DNA from: Hydrogenophaga sp. A37
Lineage (GTDB): Bacteria; Pseudomonadota; Gammaproteobacteria; Burkholderiales; Burkholderiaceae_C
Reading direction: 5' to 3'
Assembly: GCF_002001205.1 (NCBI RefSeq)
Contig: NZ_MUNZ01000055.1
Location: 1-64,000, forward strand
Length of the DNA stretch: 64,000 nt
Shown: positions 44,808 to 53,912 of the stretch, in pieces
How the letters are laid out: each line of letters opens with the position of its first letter
How positions within the stretch are numbered: the first letter of the stretch is position 1
Translations under genes and position numbers: made by a program
The notes under the pieces: model-generated
The model's database searches: none
Seen by the model: the letters and a program-made list of their open reading frames with translations, nothing else
Told to the model about the DNA's origin: nothing

Positions 44808-45839
44808 ATGACCTTCACCATCACCGTCGAGCCCAGCGGCCGTGTCTTCAGCGCCGAGTCCGGCGAAGCCATCCTCGCCGCGGGCATCCGCCAGGGCATT
44901 GGCCTGCCCTACGGCTGCAAGGACGGCGCTTGCGGCTCGTGCAAATGCAAGTTGGTGAGCGGCAGCGTGGCCCACGGCCCGCACCAGGCCAAGGCGCTGA
45001 GCGCGGAGGAAGAAGCGGCGGGTTACGTGCTGACCTGCTGCGGCGTGGCGCAATCGGACGTGACGCTGGAGTCGCGCCAGGTCACCGAAGCCGGCGCCTT
45101 CCCGATCAAGAAGATGCCGGTGCGCGTGAGCAGCCTGGAGCGCGCGTCGCACGACGTGATCGTGCTCAAGCTGCAACTGCCGGCGGCCGACGCCTTCCAG
45201 TACCACGCGGGCCAATACGTCGAGTTTCTGCTGCGCGACGGCGACCGCCGCAGCTATTCCATGGCCAACGCGCCCCACACCCAGGCCAGCGGCAACTGGG
45301 TCGAGCTGCACCTGCGCCACATGCCCGGCGGCAAGTTCACCGACCACGCGTTCGCCACGATGAAGGAGAAAGACATCCTGCGCATTGAGGGGCCTTACGG
45401 CAGCTTCTTCCTGCGCGAAGACAGCGACAAGCCCCTCGTGCTGCTGGCCTCGGGCACGGGTTTCGCGCCGATCAAGGCGCTGATCGAACACATGCAGCAC
45501 AAGGGCATCACCCGCCCGGCCACGCTGTACTGGGGCGGCCGCCGCCCGTCCGATCTGTACCAGAACGCCTGGGTCGAGGCCCAGCTGGCCACCATGCCCA
45601 ACCTGCGCTACGTGCCGGTGATCTCGGACGCCTTGCCCGAAGACGCCTGGACCGGCCGCACCGGCTTCGTGCACAGCGCGGTGCTGCAAGACTTCCCCGA
45701 TCTCTCGGGCCACCAGGTCTACGCCTGTGGTGCGCCCATCGTGGTGGATTCGGCCCGCGCGCAATACACCGCCTTGGCCGGCCTGCCGCCCGAAGAGTTC
45801 TACGCGGACTCCTTCACCAGCGCGAAAGACAAGGTATGA
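44808..45839 (+). CDS. Ferredoxin-type NAD(P)H oxidoreductase (CDP-6-deoxy-delta-3,4-glucoseen reductase-like)
   Basis: The 343-residue protein has an N-terminal plant-type [2Fe-2S] domain (CKDGACGSCKCKL with Cys37, 42 and 45, and a fourth Cys in LTCCG). It is followed by an FAD domain (RRSYSMANAP) and an NAD-binding domain (LLASGTGFAPIKALIEH). It moves electrons from NAD(P)H through FAD to the iron-sulfur centre for a partner oxygenase or dehydratase, not identified here. In Burkholderiales this type is usually named as above. The stop is fused to cassette C. Confidence 0.88.
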   Translation: MTFTITVEPSGRVFSAESGEAILAAGIRQGIGLPYGCKDGACGSCKCKLVSGSVAHGPHQAKALSAEEEAAGYVLTCCGVAQSDVTLESRQVTEAGAFPIKKMPVRVSSLERASHDVIVLKLQLPAADAFQYHAGQYVEFLLRDGDRRSYSMANAPHTQASGNWVELHLRHMPGGKFTDHAFATMKEKDILRIEGPYGSFFLREDSDKPLVLLASGTGFAPIKALIEHMQHKGITRPATLYWGGRRPSDLYQNAWVEAQLATMPNLRYVPVISDALPEDAWTGRTGFVHSAVLQDFPDLSGHQVYACGAPIVVDSARAQYTALAGLPPEEFYADSFTSAKDKV

Positions 45840-45901
45840 GCGCCCGCCCGGCCGCTCCGAAGGGCGCTCGCCCCGCAGTGCGCAGCACGGAGGGTCTTCC
45901 A
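45836..45901 (+). repeat. 66-bp gene-junction cassette, copy C
   Basis: It runs from the ATG overlapping the reductase stop (gtATGAgc) to the base before GTG at 45902, 66 bases as in copies A and B. CTCCG near its 20th base can pair with the CGGAG of the ribosome site GGAGGGT near its end, which would hide that site. Here the cassette cannot be part of the mature protein, because a signal peptide starts at the GTG. Confidence 0.8.
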
Positions 45902-46882
45902 GTGAACACCCGCCGCCAGCTGATCGCCCGCACGGCCTTGACCCTCGCAGCGGTCGTGGCTCCTGGCCTCGTCTGGGCCCAGGCCGACAAGGTCACGCGC
46001 ATCGTCGTGCCCTTCGCTGCCGGCGGACCGATCGACGTGACGGCGCGCATTCTGGCCGAAGCGGTGAAGGCGTCGCTGGGCACGGTGATCGTGGAGAACA
46101 AGCCGGGCGCCGGCGGCAACATCGGGGTGGCGGCAGTGGCGAAGTCCGCGCCCGACGGCCTGACGCTGGGCATCGCGACCACCGCGTCGCACGGCATCAA
46201 CCCCTGGCTGTTCTCCAAACTGCCCTACGACCCGGTGAAAGACTTCGCGCCGGTCACGCAGATGCTGCGCGTGCCCAATGTGCTGGTGATGAACGCCGAG
46301 GCGGCACAGCGCCTGAACATCGCCACGCTGGCCGACCTGATCCGCTACGCCAAGGCGAACCCCGGCAAGCTCAACTACGGCTCGGGCGGCAACGGCAGCG
46401 CGGGCCACCTGGCGGGCGAGATGTTCAAGCACCAGGCCGGTGTGTTCGCGGTGCACATCCCCTACAACGGTGGCAACCCGGCCCAGCTCGGGCTGCTCTC
46501 GGGTCAGGTCGATTTCAACTTCGACAACCTGGCCACCGCCTCGGCCAACATCCGCGCCGGCAAGCTGAGGGCACTCGCCGTGACCACGGCGCAACGCAGC
46601 GCGGCGATGCCCGAGGTGCCAGCTGTGGCCGAAACACTGAAGGGTCTCGAGATCGACACCTGGTGGGGGTTGGTCGCGCCCGCCGGCACACCGGCCGACA
46701 CCGTGCGCAAGCTCAACGCCACGTTCACCGAGGCGTTGAGATCACCCGACGTCAAGAACCGTTTTGCCGCCTTGATGGCCGAACCCGCACCGAGCTCGCC
46801 CGAAGCCTTCGCCGGCTTTCTGAACAGCGAGCGCGCCAAGTACGAGCGCGCGGTCAAGCTCAGCGGGGCGAAGGTGGATTGA
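45902..46882 (+). CDS. Bug-type tripartite tricarboxylate transporter binding protein
   Basis: The 326-residue periplasmic binding protein (TctC/Bug family) has a signal peptide starting exactly at the GTG (VNTRRQLIARTALTLAAVV, cleaved after VWA). The mature part has IVVPFAAGGPIDVTAR, ENKPGAGGNIG, PYNGGNPAQ and DTWWGLVAPAGTP. Its ligand is an organic acid of unknown type. No TctA or TctB genes are nearby, as is usual for the many orphan Bug proteins of Burkholderiales. The signal peptide argues for GTG 45902 over ATG 45836. Confidence 0.92.
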   Translation: MNTRRQLIARTALTLAAVVAPGLVWAQADKVTRIVVPFAAGGPIDVTARILAEAVKASLGTVIVENKPGAGGNIGVAAVAKSAPDGLTLGIATTASHGINPWLFSKLPYDPVKDFAPVTQMLRVPNVLVMNAEAAQRLNIATLADLIRYAKANPGKLNYGSGGNGSAGHLAGEMFKHQAGVFAVHIPYNGGNPAQLGLLSGQVDFNFDNLATASANIRAGKLRALAVTTAQRSAAMPEVPAVAETLKGLEIDTWWGLVAPAGTPADTVRKLNATFTEALRSPDVKNRFAALMAEPAPSSPEAFAGFLNSERAKYERAVKLSGAKVD

Positions 46883-46897
46883 GCAGCGCTGCGTGGC

Positions 46898-47455
46898 TCA
46901 GCGCTTGATGGCCGCCAGGTCCTCAGCCAACTCTTCGGTGGTGTCTCCCAGCGTCTCGGCCGCATCTTCGTAGAAGTTGCCCCCGAACGCGCCACCTCGC
47001 TTGGAGTCACTCTCCTGCTTCGATGCGACCACCTTGCCAGAGCTCGCATCGGTGGCCTCCAGGGTGATGTCCACCGTGGCTTTGCCCGCGCCCACAATGC
47101 CTCCGACCCAGCGCAACGCCCGATTCCCCGGGTCGTAGCTGAGCTTGGCCTGGATCACGACCGCGCCTTCACGCTGTCCCGGGTGTTCGCTCAGCACCTG
47201 AAGGCCGTTTTCTTTCAAGGCGGCCTGGATCACGCTAGGGAGCGTCTTTTCAAACACCTGTTTGTCCTCAAGCCGCTTGCTGTCAGGTGCAGCGTCCACC
47301 AGTGTGACCGAGACCGTTGAGACATAGGCCTGCGTGTACTTGCTGGGCGCTTCGGGTACCGAGGACGCAGCGGATTTTTCGGGACTGGCACCACAGGCGG
47401 CCAACACCACCGCCACCAGACTGCATGCAGCGGCTTGAACGAACGAACGAGACAT
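46898..47455 (-). CDS. DUF4410-like lipoprotein
   Basis: The 185-residue protein has a lipoprotein signal (VVLAAC near residue 21). Its envelope domain resembles DUF4410: AYVSTVSVTLVDA, VVIQAKLSYDPGNRALRW and GKATVDITLEATDASSGKVV. Function is unknown. AGGGAG seven bases before the ATG at 47455 decides the start. A terminator for the sco gene lies between the two. Confidence 0.78.
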   Translation of the reverse strand: MSRSFVQAAACSLVAVVLAACGASPEKSAASSVPEAPSKYTQAYVSTVSVTLVDAAPDSKRLEDKQVFEKTLPSVIQAALKENGLQVLSEHPGQREGAVVIQAKLSYDPGNRALRWVGGIVGAGKATVDITLEATDASSGKVVASKQESDSKRGGAFGGNFYEDAAETLGDTTEELAEDLAAIKR

Positions 47456-47473
47456 CAACAACTCCCTGAACAT

Positions 47474-47498
47474 AAAAAAGGCACCCCCCATGGGTGCC
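47474..47498 (-). terminator. Terminator after sco
   Basis: GGCACCC and GGGTGCC pair around five bases; on the minus strand this is followed by six T. It ends the ctaA-ctaB-sco transcript just before the DUF4410 gene. Confidence 0.8.
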
Positions 47499-47541
47499 CG
47501 CAGGGATTCTACCGACGGCGCTGTTGCTGAAGTCTCAGCGT

Positions 47542-48147
47542 TCACTCCGCCAGCAGCTTCTTCACATCGTCGGCCAGCGCCTGGGCGCCATCGCCGTAGC
47601 GGGTGTACAGGCGCACGCGGCCCTGCGTGTCGTACACGTAGCTGCCCGCCGAGTGGTCCATGGTGTAGCTGGTGGGTGTCTTGCCCTCGACCTTTTTGTA
47701 GTAGATGCGGAAGCTTTTGGTGAGCTCGGGCAAGGCATTGGGTGCGGCGTAAAGCGCCAGGAAACCCGGGTCGAAATTCGCCATGTAGGCCTTCATGATC
47801 TCGGGCGTGTCGCGCTCGGGGTCGACGCTGACGAACAGGCCCTGCAGCTTGTCGCCGTCCGTCCCGAGCAACTGCTTGGCCTGCGCCAGTTCGCTCATCG
47901 AGGTGGGGCACACGTCGGGGCATTGCGTGTACCCAAAGAAGATCACCACCACCTTGCCCTTGAAATCCGCGAGCGTGCGCGCCTGGCCGTTGTGGTCGGT
48001 GAGCGAAAAGCCGGTGGCGTAGTCGGCACCGGTGATGTCCACGGCGCTGAAGCTGGGCGCGTCTTTGCAGCCCGCAAGACCCAGTCCGGCCGCGACCAGG
48101 CACAGCGAAAGGAAATGGCGGCGGAGGCCAAGGGTGGAACGGGTCAT
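47542..48147 (-). CDS. sco: SCO family copper chaperone for cytochrome oxidase
   Basis: The 201-residue lipoprotein-like protein (signal with LAGC near residue 27) has a thioredoxin fold with the copper-binding CPDVC and the distal His in TMDHSAGSY. It delivers copper to the CuA centre of subunit II. Its start overlaps the ctaB stop by four bases, so it is part of the assembly operon. Confidence 0.93.
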   Translation of the reverse strand: MTRSTLGLRRHFLSLCLVAAGLGLAGCKDAPSFSAVDITGADYATGFSLTDHNGQARTLADFKGKVVVIFFGYTQCPDVCPTSMSELAQAKQLLGTDGDKLQGLFVSVDPERDTPEIMKAYMANFDPGFLALYAAPNALPELTKSFRIYYKKVEGKTPTSYTMDHSAGSYVYDTQGRVRLYTRYGDGAQALADDVKKLLAE

Positions 48148-49049
48148 GGCAGGTAGTGGTCGATGAGCAGCGCGGCAAACAGCAGCGACAGGTGGATGAG
48201 CGAGAAACGGAAGGTCTTGCGGGCCAGCGCATCGGAGTAGTGGCGCCACAGCGCGATGGCGTAGCCACAGAACCCGATGCTGAGCAACACGGCCACCGCA
48301 AGGTAGAACCAACCGCTCATGCGCATGATGAAGGGCATCAGGCAGGCGGCGAACAGCACGAAGGTGTAGAGCAGGATCTGCAACCGCGTGAACTCGGAAC
48401 CGTGCGTGACCGGCAGCATGGGCAAACCGGACTTGCGGTAGTCCTCCACGCGGTACAGCGCGAGCGCCCAGAAGTGCGGTGGCGTCCAGAGGAAGATGAT
48501 GAGAAACAGAATCAGCGCCTCGGGCGCGACCACACCGGTCATGGCGGCCCAGCCCAGCACCGGTGGCATGGCACCTGAAGCGCCGCCGATCACGATGTTT
48601 TGCGGCGTCAGCGGCTTGAGGATCACGGTGTAGACCACCGCGTAGCCGACGAAGGTGGCGAACGTCAGCCACATGGTCAGCGGATTGACCAGGAAGTACA
48701 GGATGGCCGAACCCAGCGCGCAGAGCCCGGCCGAAAAACTCAGGGTCTGCAGGTTGCCCAGCTCGCCCTTGGCCGTGGGCCGCCAGGCAGTGCGCCGCAT
48801 CTTGGCGTCGATCTGCTGCTCAACCACGCAGTTGAAGGCCGCCGCCGCCCCCGCCACCAACCAGATGCCCAGCGAAGCCCAGGCCGCCAGCTGCACCTGC
48901 GCCCAGTTGGGCACGCCGGGCACGGCGAGCACCATGCCGATCAGCGCACAGAACACGATCAGCTGGATCACGCGTGGCTTGGTCAGCGCATGGAACTGGC
49001 GCCACACGGACAGTGGCGCGGGAATGGTGGAAGGATTCGCGGTGCTCAT
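48144..49049 (-). CDS. ctaB: Protohaem IX farnesyltransferase (haem O synthase)
   Basis: The 301-residue membrane enzyme of the UbiA superfamily attaches farnesyl to haem B to make haem O. It has the Asp-rich [15 protein letters not shown] motif, a second motif in [16 protein letters not shown], and nine or so helices. Its ATG overlaps the ctaA stop by one base. Confidence 0.96.
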   Translation of the reverse strand: MSTANPSTIPAPLSVWRQFHALTKPRVIQLIVFCALIGMVLAVPGVPNWAQVQLAAWASLGIWLVAGAAAAFNCVVEQQIDAKMRRTAWRPTAKGELGNLQTLSFSAGLCALGSAILYFLVNPLTMWLTFATFVGYAVVYTVILKPLTPQNIVIGGASGAMPPVLGWAAMTGVVAPEALILFLIIFLWTPPHFWALALYRVEDYRKSGLPMLPVTHGSEFTRLQILLYTFVLFAACLMPFIMRMSGWFYLAVAVLLSIGFCGYAIALWRHYSDALARKTFRFSLIHLSLLFAALLIDHYLP

Positions 49050-50206
49050 CAGGTCGATCGGGAAACGTTGAATCGGGGTGCGCTCACGGTGCCGTGGGCG
49101 CTGCGGGTGCCGAACACGGCGCCGGTGAGCACGATCACCAGACCCGCAGCGCCGGCCGTGTGGCCCACGGCGGCCAGCAGGGGCCAGTCAAACACCACGT
49201 TGGTGAGGCCGCTGGCGAACTGCCACAGCAACAGCGCCAGCACCCAGCGCGCGGTGGTCCGCATCGTGGGCACCGACCACAGGCGCCACACCAGCCAGGC
49301 CAACGCGGCCAGCACGGCATAGGCCGCCAGCCGGTGCATGTAGTGGATGGCGGTGAGCGCGGCGAAGGTGATGGGTTGGCCCTCGGCGTTCATGCCCAGT
49401 GCTCGCCACAGCGTGAAGCCCTCGCGCAGGTCCATCGGCGGCCACCAGCCGCCCTGGCAGGTGGGGAACTCGCCGCAGGCCAGCACCGCGTAGTTGGTGC
49501 TGACCCAGCCGCCGAGCGCGATCTGTATCCACACCAAGGCATACACCAGCACCAACGCCACGCGGGTCGGGTGGCCCAGTGAAACCCTTCCGACGCTGTC
49601 TGGCGCGGTCACTTGATACGACACCGCCTGCGTGCGCAGCAGCGCCAGCAGCACCAGCCCACCGAGCAGGTGCAGAGTGACGATGGCGGGGAAGAGCTTC
49701 ATGGTGACCGTGAGGGCGCCGAAAGCGCCTTGAAGGCAGACCCAGAAAAGCGTGAGCAGCGGCCAGCCAAACGACACGCTCAAGCGCCGCCGCTCCACCC
49801 AGCTCACGGCGGCCAGCACCAGGATCAACACGCCGACGGCCGTGGCCAGGTAGCGGTGGATCATCTCGACCCAGGCTTTGGAGAACGTGACCGGGCCAGT
49901 GGGCATGGCCTCCTGTGCGGCGGAGATGGCGGCGCTGGCGCCCACCGGGCTCACGCTGCCGTAACACCCAGGCCAGTCGGGACACCCCAGCCCGGAGTCG
50001 GTCAGGCGGGTGAAGGCGCCGAACAGCACCAGGTCAAAGGTAAGAAACAGCGTGAGCAGTGTGAGCACCTGCAGCCGGTGCGCCACGCTCGCCTGCCGGT
50101 TGCGCAGCCACACCCAGGCCAGCGGGGCCAAGGCGATCACCACGCCAAGCAGCATCAGGCGGGCGACCGGCGCGAAGTCGTACAGGGCGTGCGTGTTCAT
50201 GGACAT
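49049..50206 (-). CDS. ctaA: Haem A synthase (COX15/CtaA)
   Basis: The 385-residue membrane protein converts haem O to haem A. It has [21 protein letters not shown], the conserved loop with two Cys residues, [24 protein letters not shown] and HYMHRLAAY, which give the haem-ligand histidines. Start is at 50206 or two codons later. It lies a few bases after the preceding gene in the operon. Confidence 0.95.
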   Translation of the reverse strand: MSMNTHALYDFAPVARLMLLGVVIALAPLAWVWLRNRQASVAHRLQVLTLLTLFLTFDLVLFGAFTRLTDSGLGCPDWPGCYGSVSPVGASAAISAAQEAMPTGPVTFSKAWVEMIHRYLATAVGVLILVLAAVSWVERRRLSVSFGWPLLTLFWVCLQGAFGALTVTMKLFPAIVTLHLLGGLVLLALLRTQAVSYQVTAPDSVGRVSLGHPTRVALVLVYALVWIQIALGGWVSTNYAVLACGEFPTCQGGWWPPMDLREGFTLWRALGMNAEGQPITFAALTAIHYMHRLAAYAVLAALAWLVWRLWSVPTMRTTARWVLALLLWQFASGLTNVVFDWPLLAAVGHTAGAAGLVIVLTGAVFGTRSAHGTVSAPRFNVSRST

Positions 50207-50209
50207 GCA

Positions 50210-50902
50210 TCAACCGCCGTTCACGGCCGCCACACCCACGCGACCGCCCTTGTCCCAGAACGCGGACGCGCGCAGCAAACGGTCGAGGTCGCGTTTGATC
50301 TGTTTCGGGTCGGCCTGCGCGGGGAAACGCATCATCCAGTTGCCGATGGGGTCGACCACGTACAGGTGGTCCTCCAGCCGGTGGCCGGCGGCGGGGGTGA
50401 GCCAGGTGGCCAATTGCTTCGCATCCACGTGCAACACGGTGGCGTCGGTGGTGGCCTTTTTCAGGGGTTCGGCGAGTTCGGCCGACCCGGTGCGAAGCCA
50501 GACCCAGTCCAGGCGATCTTTGTCTTTGCCCAGGCCCTCACGCAGCTGGTGCTGCATATACAGGTGTTTCTGGCAGGCGTCGTCGCAAGCCGAATCCGCG
50601 ACGCTGATGAAGAGCCACTGGTCTTTCAGCTGGGTCAACGGCACTGTGCGGCCGTTCGTGTCCACGCCGGTGAATGCGGGCAGGGGCAATTGAGGGTCAA
50701 TGAGTTCGCCGTAGTTGCGTCGGCCTTCCGGTCGGATCACGTAGTAGGTGAAGTACGAGGCGATCACTGGCGCCGCACTCGCCAGCAACAGCAGAAGCAT
50801 CTTCCAGCGTCCAGAACGCGTCATGGCCGCCGTGTCGGAAACGTCCGCACGCGGCAGGCTGTGGACCGTGAGGGTCAGGGGTTCATCGGGGGTCTGGGCC
50901 AT
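50210..50902 (-). CDS. SCO-like thioredoxin-fold membrane protein of cox operon
   Basis: The 230-residue protein has one membrane helix (MLLLLLASAAPVIASYFTYY, about 35-54). The periplasmic thioredoxin-like domain has a CDDAC motif in the place of the SCO CxxxC site. No clear SCO-type distal His is seen. It overlaps the surf1 gene by 20 bases and precedes ctaA. Such proteins are usually annotated only as hypothetical in this operon. A role in copper or thiol handling for the oxidase is inferred. Confidence 0.78.
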   Translation of the reverse strand: MAQTPDEPLTLTVHSLPRADVSDTAAMTRSGRWKMLLLLLASAAPVIASYFTYYVIRPEGRRNYGELIDPQLPLPAFTGVDTNGRTVPLTQLKDQWLFISVADSACDDACQKHLYMQHQLREGLGKDKDRLDWVWLRTGSAELAEPLKKATTDATVLHVDAKQLATWLTPAAGHRLEDHLYVVDPIGNWMMRFPAQADPKQIKRDLDRLLRASAFWDKGGRVGVAAVNGG

Positions 50903-51629
50903 GGGGGGAGTGTGATCGACGGGGAGAAATCAGTTGGAACCAGACATACAGGCCAGCGATGACCGCGCACATCGCAAACCACTGGAACGCGTAACCATGG
51001 TGCTTTTGCACCGCTGCTTCAAAGCGGGGCCAGTCGCGCAGCAGGCCTTCCGGCGATGCGCCGGTCTGCAACACCGACGCCGGCATCAACGACAAACCGG
51101 TGTCCCGGGACATGCCGTCGATGCTGAGATTTTGCCGGATGGGCCCGCGCTCCGCTTCGCCCAGCTCGAACAGCTGGCTCGGCGGCGGGGCCAATCGCCC
51201 GGCCACCTCGACCCAACCCTCAGGCGTGGGCACCGCCGGCACCTTGCTGCGGTCGGTGAAGTCGCGCGGCACCCAGCCTCGCTGCACCAGCAGCGAACGC
51301 TCACTGCCCTTGAGCCGCAAAGGCGTGACGAGGATGAACCCGCTGCGCCCACCCATGGGGCGGTTGTCCAGAAACACGCTCGCTTCGGGCACCCATTCAC
51401 CGCGCAACAGCACAGGGCGATGCAATGCCCCGTCAAGGGCAGGGCCGTCCGGCAGCCCGGTTTCATTCAAAGGCGATAACGCGGCTCGTTCGTTGATGCG
51501 GTCCTGCAGCGCCTGCTTCTGGGCCGCACGCGACAGCTGCCAGACACCCAAAGACGCGGTCAACCCCGCGCTCAGCACGGCGGCCACCGTGATGAGCCAG
51601 AAGCGAAGGTGGGGGTTCTTGGAACGCAT
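50883..51629 (-). CDS. SURF1 family cytochrome oxidase assembly protein
   Basis: The 248-residue protein has the SURF1 layout: an N-terminal helix (FWLITVAAVLSAGLTASLGVWQL split), LGVWQLSRAAQKQALQDR, DNRPMGGRSGFILVTPL, QRGWVPRD and a C-terminal helix with HHGYAFQWFAMCAVI. It helps insert haem A into subunit I. It begins the second cox assembly transcript on the minus strand. Confidence 0.93.
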   Translation of the reverse strand: MRSKNPHLRFWLITVAAVLSAGLTASLGVWQLSRAAQKQALQDRINERAALSPLNETGLPDGPALDGALHRPVLLRGEWVPEASVFLDNRPMGGRSGFILVTPLRLKGSERSLLVQRGWVPRDFTDRSKVPAVPTPEGWVEVAGRLAPPPSQLFELGEAERGPIRQNLSIDGMSRDTGLSLMPASVLQTGASPEGLLRDWPRFEAAVQKHHGYAFQWFAMCAVIAGLYVWFQLISPRRSHSPHGPDPR

Positions 51630-51694
51630 GCGAGGGCAATGGATGATGGGAGCAGCGGCACGGCCGAGGTGATCAATGCACCGATAATCCGGCC

Positions 51695-51931
51695 ATGACC
51701 TACATCGTGATTGTGGCCTTTGTGGCCATCCTGGGCAGTCTGGCGGCGGCGCTGGTGTTCATGATGCGCGGCGGTTCGACCTCGGACAATCCCGCAGAGC
51801 CCCCGCGCAAGAACCACATGGCGCGCGCGCTCGCGTTCCGGGTGGGGTTTTCCATCCTGCTGTTCCTGGTCGTGCTCATCAGCTACTGGATGGGCTGGAT
51901 TGAGCCCACCGGTTTGCCCCTCAAGGGTTGA
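51695..51931 (+). CDS. DUF2909 twin-transmembrane protein
   Basis: The 78-residue protein has two membrane helices (about 3-24 and 47-67) joined by a short polar loop, the pattern of DUF2909. It is on the plus strand in the middle of the minus-strand cox cluster, divergent from surf1 and convergent with coxC. A GATAAT box ends seven bases before the ATG and there is no Shine-Dalgarno, so the transcript is probably leaderless. Function is unknown. Confidence 0.82.
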   Translation: MTYIVIVAFVAILGSLAAALVFMMRGGSTSDNPAEPPRKNHMARALAFRVGFSILLFLVVLISYWMGWIEPTGLPLKG

Positions 51932-51934
51932 AAC

Positions 51935-51961
51935 AAAAAAAGCGCCTCCTGGCGCTTCTTT
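51935..51961. terminator. Bidirectional terminator between DUF2909 and coxC
   Basis: AGCGCC and GGCGCT pair around TCCT, with seven A before and TTCTTTT after, so it can end transcripts from both sides. It divides the cytochrome oxidase cluster into two minus-strand units. Confidence 0.85.
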
Positions 51962-51998
51962 TGAGCCGGTTCCTGGCGTTCTGCCCGGAACCAGGCAT

Positions 51999-52880
51999 TC
52001 ACATCCAGTACACGAGGATGTACAGGCCGAGCCAGACCACATCCACAAAGTGCCAGTACCAGGCCGCGCCTTCGAAACCGAAGTGGCGTTGGGCCGTGAA
52101 GTGGCCTTTCTGGAGCCGCAGCGTGATGAACAGCAGCATCAGCATGCCCACGAACACGTGGAAGCCGTGGAAACCAGTGAGCATGAAGAAGGTGGATCCG
52201 AAGATGCCTGAAGACAACTTGAGGTTCAGATCGGCGTAGGCATGTGCGTACTCGTAGCCCTGAACGAACAGGAACACGATGCCCAGGATGACCGTCATCC
52301 ACATGAATGCGATGGTCTTGCCACGGTTGCCGGCCTGCAGCGCATGGTGGGCAATGGTCAGCGTCACGCCCGAGGTCAGCAGCAGCGCGGTGTTGATGGT
52401 GGGCAGCCAGAAAGGCCCCATGGTCTGGAACGGCTCCACGATCCCGGCGGGTGAGGCGGTGGCACCGGCCTGCAGGGTCGGCCACACCGAGGTGAAATCG
52501 GGCCAGATCAGCGCGTTTTCGATGTTGCCGAGCGCGGGCACCGAGTGGACGCGGGCCCACCAGAGCGCGGTGAAGAAAGCGCCGAAGAACATGACCTCGG
52601 AAAAGATGAACCAACTCATGCTCCAGCGGTACGAAAGGTCGATCTTGTGACCGTACATGCCACCTTCGCTCTCGGACACCGACTCACGGAACCACTGGAA
52701 CAGCACGATCAGCCAGAAAGCCATGCCAAAGGCCAGCGAATACTTGCCCCAATCGGCGCCGTTGACCCACTGGCCCGCACCCAGGATCACGAAAAACAGG
52801 CCAATGGCTGCCATCACCGGGTGCCGCGAGGGGCCCGGAACGTAGTAGTAGGGCGTCGTGCCGTGTGTTGCTGCTGACAT
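51999..52880 (-). CDS. coxC: Cytochrome c oxidase subunit III
   Basis: The 293-residue inner-membrane protein has seven helices, with SEVMFFGAFFTALWW, NTALLLTSGVTLTIAHHAL, YEYAHAYADL and the C-terminal TGFHGFHVFVG and WHFVDVVWLGLYI. It stabilises the catalytic core of the aa3 oxidase. AGGAG five bases before 52880 supports that ATG over a GTG two codons upstream. Confidence 0.97.
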   Translation of the reverse strand: MSAATHGTTPYYYVPGPSRHPVMAAIGLFFVILGAGQWVNGADWGKYSLAFGMAFWLIVLFQWFRESVSESEGGMYGHKIDLSYRWSMSWFIFSEVMFFGAFFTALWWARVHSVPALGNIENALIWPDFTSVWPTLQAGATASPAGIVEPFQTMGPFWLPTINTALLLTSGVTLTIAHHALQAGNRGKTIAFMWMTVILGIVFLFVQGYEYAHAYADLNLKLSSGIFGSTFFMLTGFHGFHVFVGMLMLLFITLRLQKGHFTAQRHFGFEGAAWYWHFVDVVWLGLYILVYWM

Positions 52881-52943
52881 GTTCACTCCTAAGTGCTTTC
52901 GCTTGTATGAAATTCGGAAATCAATGAAAAACCGGTGCCGGGT

Positions 52944-53150
52944 TCAACCCACCACCCAGTTGACAATCAGGATCAGGGACAGGACAAAAACCAGCGCCAT
53001 CACGATCCCCACCACGATGAGGTGGATCGGATTGAGACGCGCCACATCGTTCTGGTAGTCCGCATTGCGACGCACACCCAGGAAACCCCAGAGCACGGCC
53101 TTGACCGTGCCCAGCACCGAACCCTTGCGCTGATGAACGGGAGTGTTCAT
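52944..53150 (-). CDS. DUF2970 protein of cox operon
   Basis: The 68-residue protein has KGSVLGTVKAVLWGFLGVRR and one membrane helix (HLIVVGIVMALVFVLSLILI). This is the DUF2970 pattern, regularly found between ctaG and coxC. It is probably a small assembly or structural factor for the oxidase. Overlaps the ctaG stop by four bases. Confidence 0.85.
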   Translation of the reverse strand: MNTPVHQRKGSVLGTVKAVLWGFLGVRRNADYQNDVARLNPIHLIVVGIVMALVFVLSLILIVNWVVG

Positions 53151-53761
53151 ACCGCGCCTTCTGTCCGGGCGACGGGGGCCACCACCGGCACCCGCGCAAC
53201 ATCCTGAGGTGCCTGGGGCACCTTGCCACCCACCTCGAAAAAGGTGTACGACAGCGTGATCGTGGACACGTCCTTGGGCAGGCGCGGATCAATCACAAAC
53301 GCAACCGGCCAGGCTTTTTTCTCCCCCGGCGCGAGCGTGTACTGCGTGAAGCAGAAACACTCCAGCTTGTTGAAATGCGAAGCGGCCTGCATCGGTGCGT
53401 AGCTCGGGATCGCCTGCGCGGCCATGGTGCGGTTCTGGATGTTCTGGAACTCGTACATCACGGTGGTCAGTTCACCGGGGTGAACCTGCAACGAGCGCAC
53501 TGCAGGCTTGAAATGCCAGGGGCCACGGGCATTGACATCGAATTCCACCGTGATCGTGCGCGAGGTGTCCACCTGGGTATTGAGCGCGGCCTTCGGCTTC
53601 GTACCAGGCACCTCACGCTCGGCCAGCGCCAGGACATTGATGCCGGTGGCCTCACAGATGGCTTTGTAAATAGGCACGAGCGCGTAACCAAAGGCGAACA
53701 TGCCCAGCGCGATCACGCCGAGCTTGCCCACCATTTTGAAGTTTTCGCGACGCAGTCCCAT
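53147..53761 (-). CDS. ctaG: Cytochrome c oxidase assembly protein CtaG/Cox11
   Basis: The 204-residue protein has one N-terminal membrane helix and a periplasmic immunoglobulin-like domain with the copper-binding CFCFTQ motif. FNKLECF and DPRLPKDVSTITLSYTFF are further family blocks. It delivers copper to CuB of subunit I. It lies ten bases after the small assembly protein gene. Confidence 0.95.
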   Translation of the reverse strand: MGLRRENFKMVGKLGVIALGMFAFGYALVPIYKAICEATGINVLALAEREVPGTKPKAALNTQVDTSRTITVEFDVNARGPWHFKPAVRSLQVHPGELTTVMYEFQNIQNRTMAAQAIPSYAPMQAASHFNKLECFCFTQYTLAPGEKKAWPVAFVIDPRLPKDVSTITLSYTFFEVGGKVPQAPQDVARVPVVAPVARTEGAV

Positions 53762-53770
53762 ACAAGCCGA

Positions 53771-53881
53771 TCAGCCGCCCAGCAGCACCATCTTGCCCAC
53801 GAAGCCGAGGAAAAAGACCACGGCCACGGACGCGAGGATCAACCCCAGGCGGGTGTTCTGTTTCTTTCGGTCGGAAGTCAT
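53771..53881 (-). CDS. Cytochrome oxidase small assembly protein
   Basis: A 36-residue peptide: a basic start (MTSDRKKQNTR) and one membrane helix (LGLILASVAVVFFLGFVGKM), then MVLLGG and a stop. It lies between ctaD and ctaG, the position where this tiny conserved protein is normally found in betaproteobacteria. An in-frame ATG two codons upstream (53887) is an alternative start. Its exact job is not known. Confidence 0.8.
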   Translation of the reverse strand: MTSDRKKQNTRLGLILASVAVVFFLGFVGKMVLLGG

Positions 53882-53912
53882 GGTCATTTCAACTCGGATC
53901 GTGGAGGACAAA

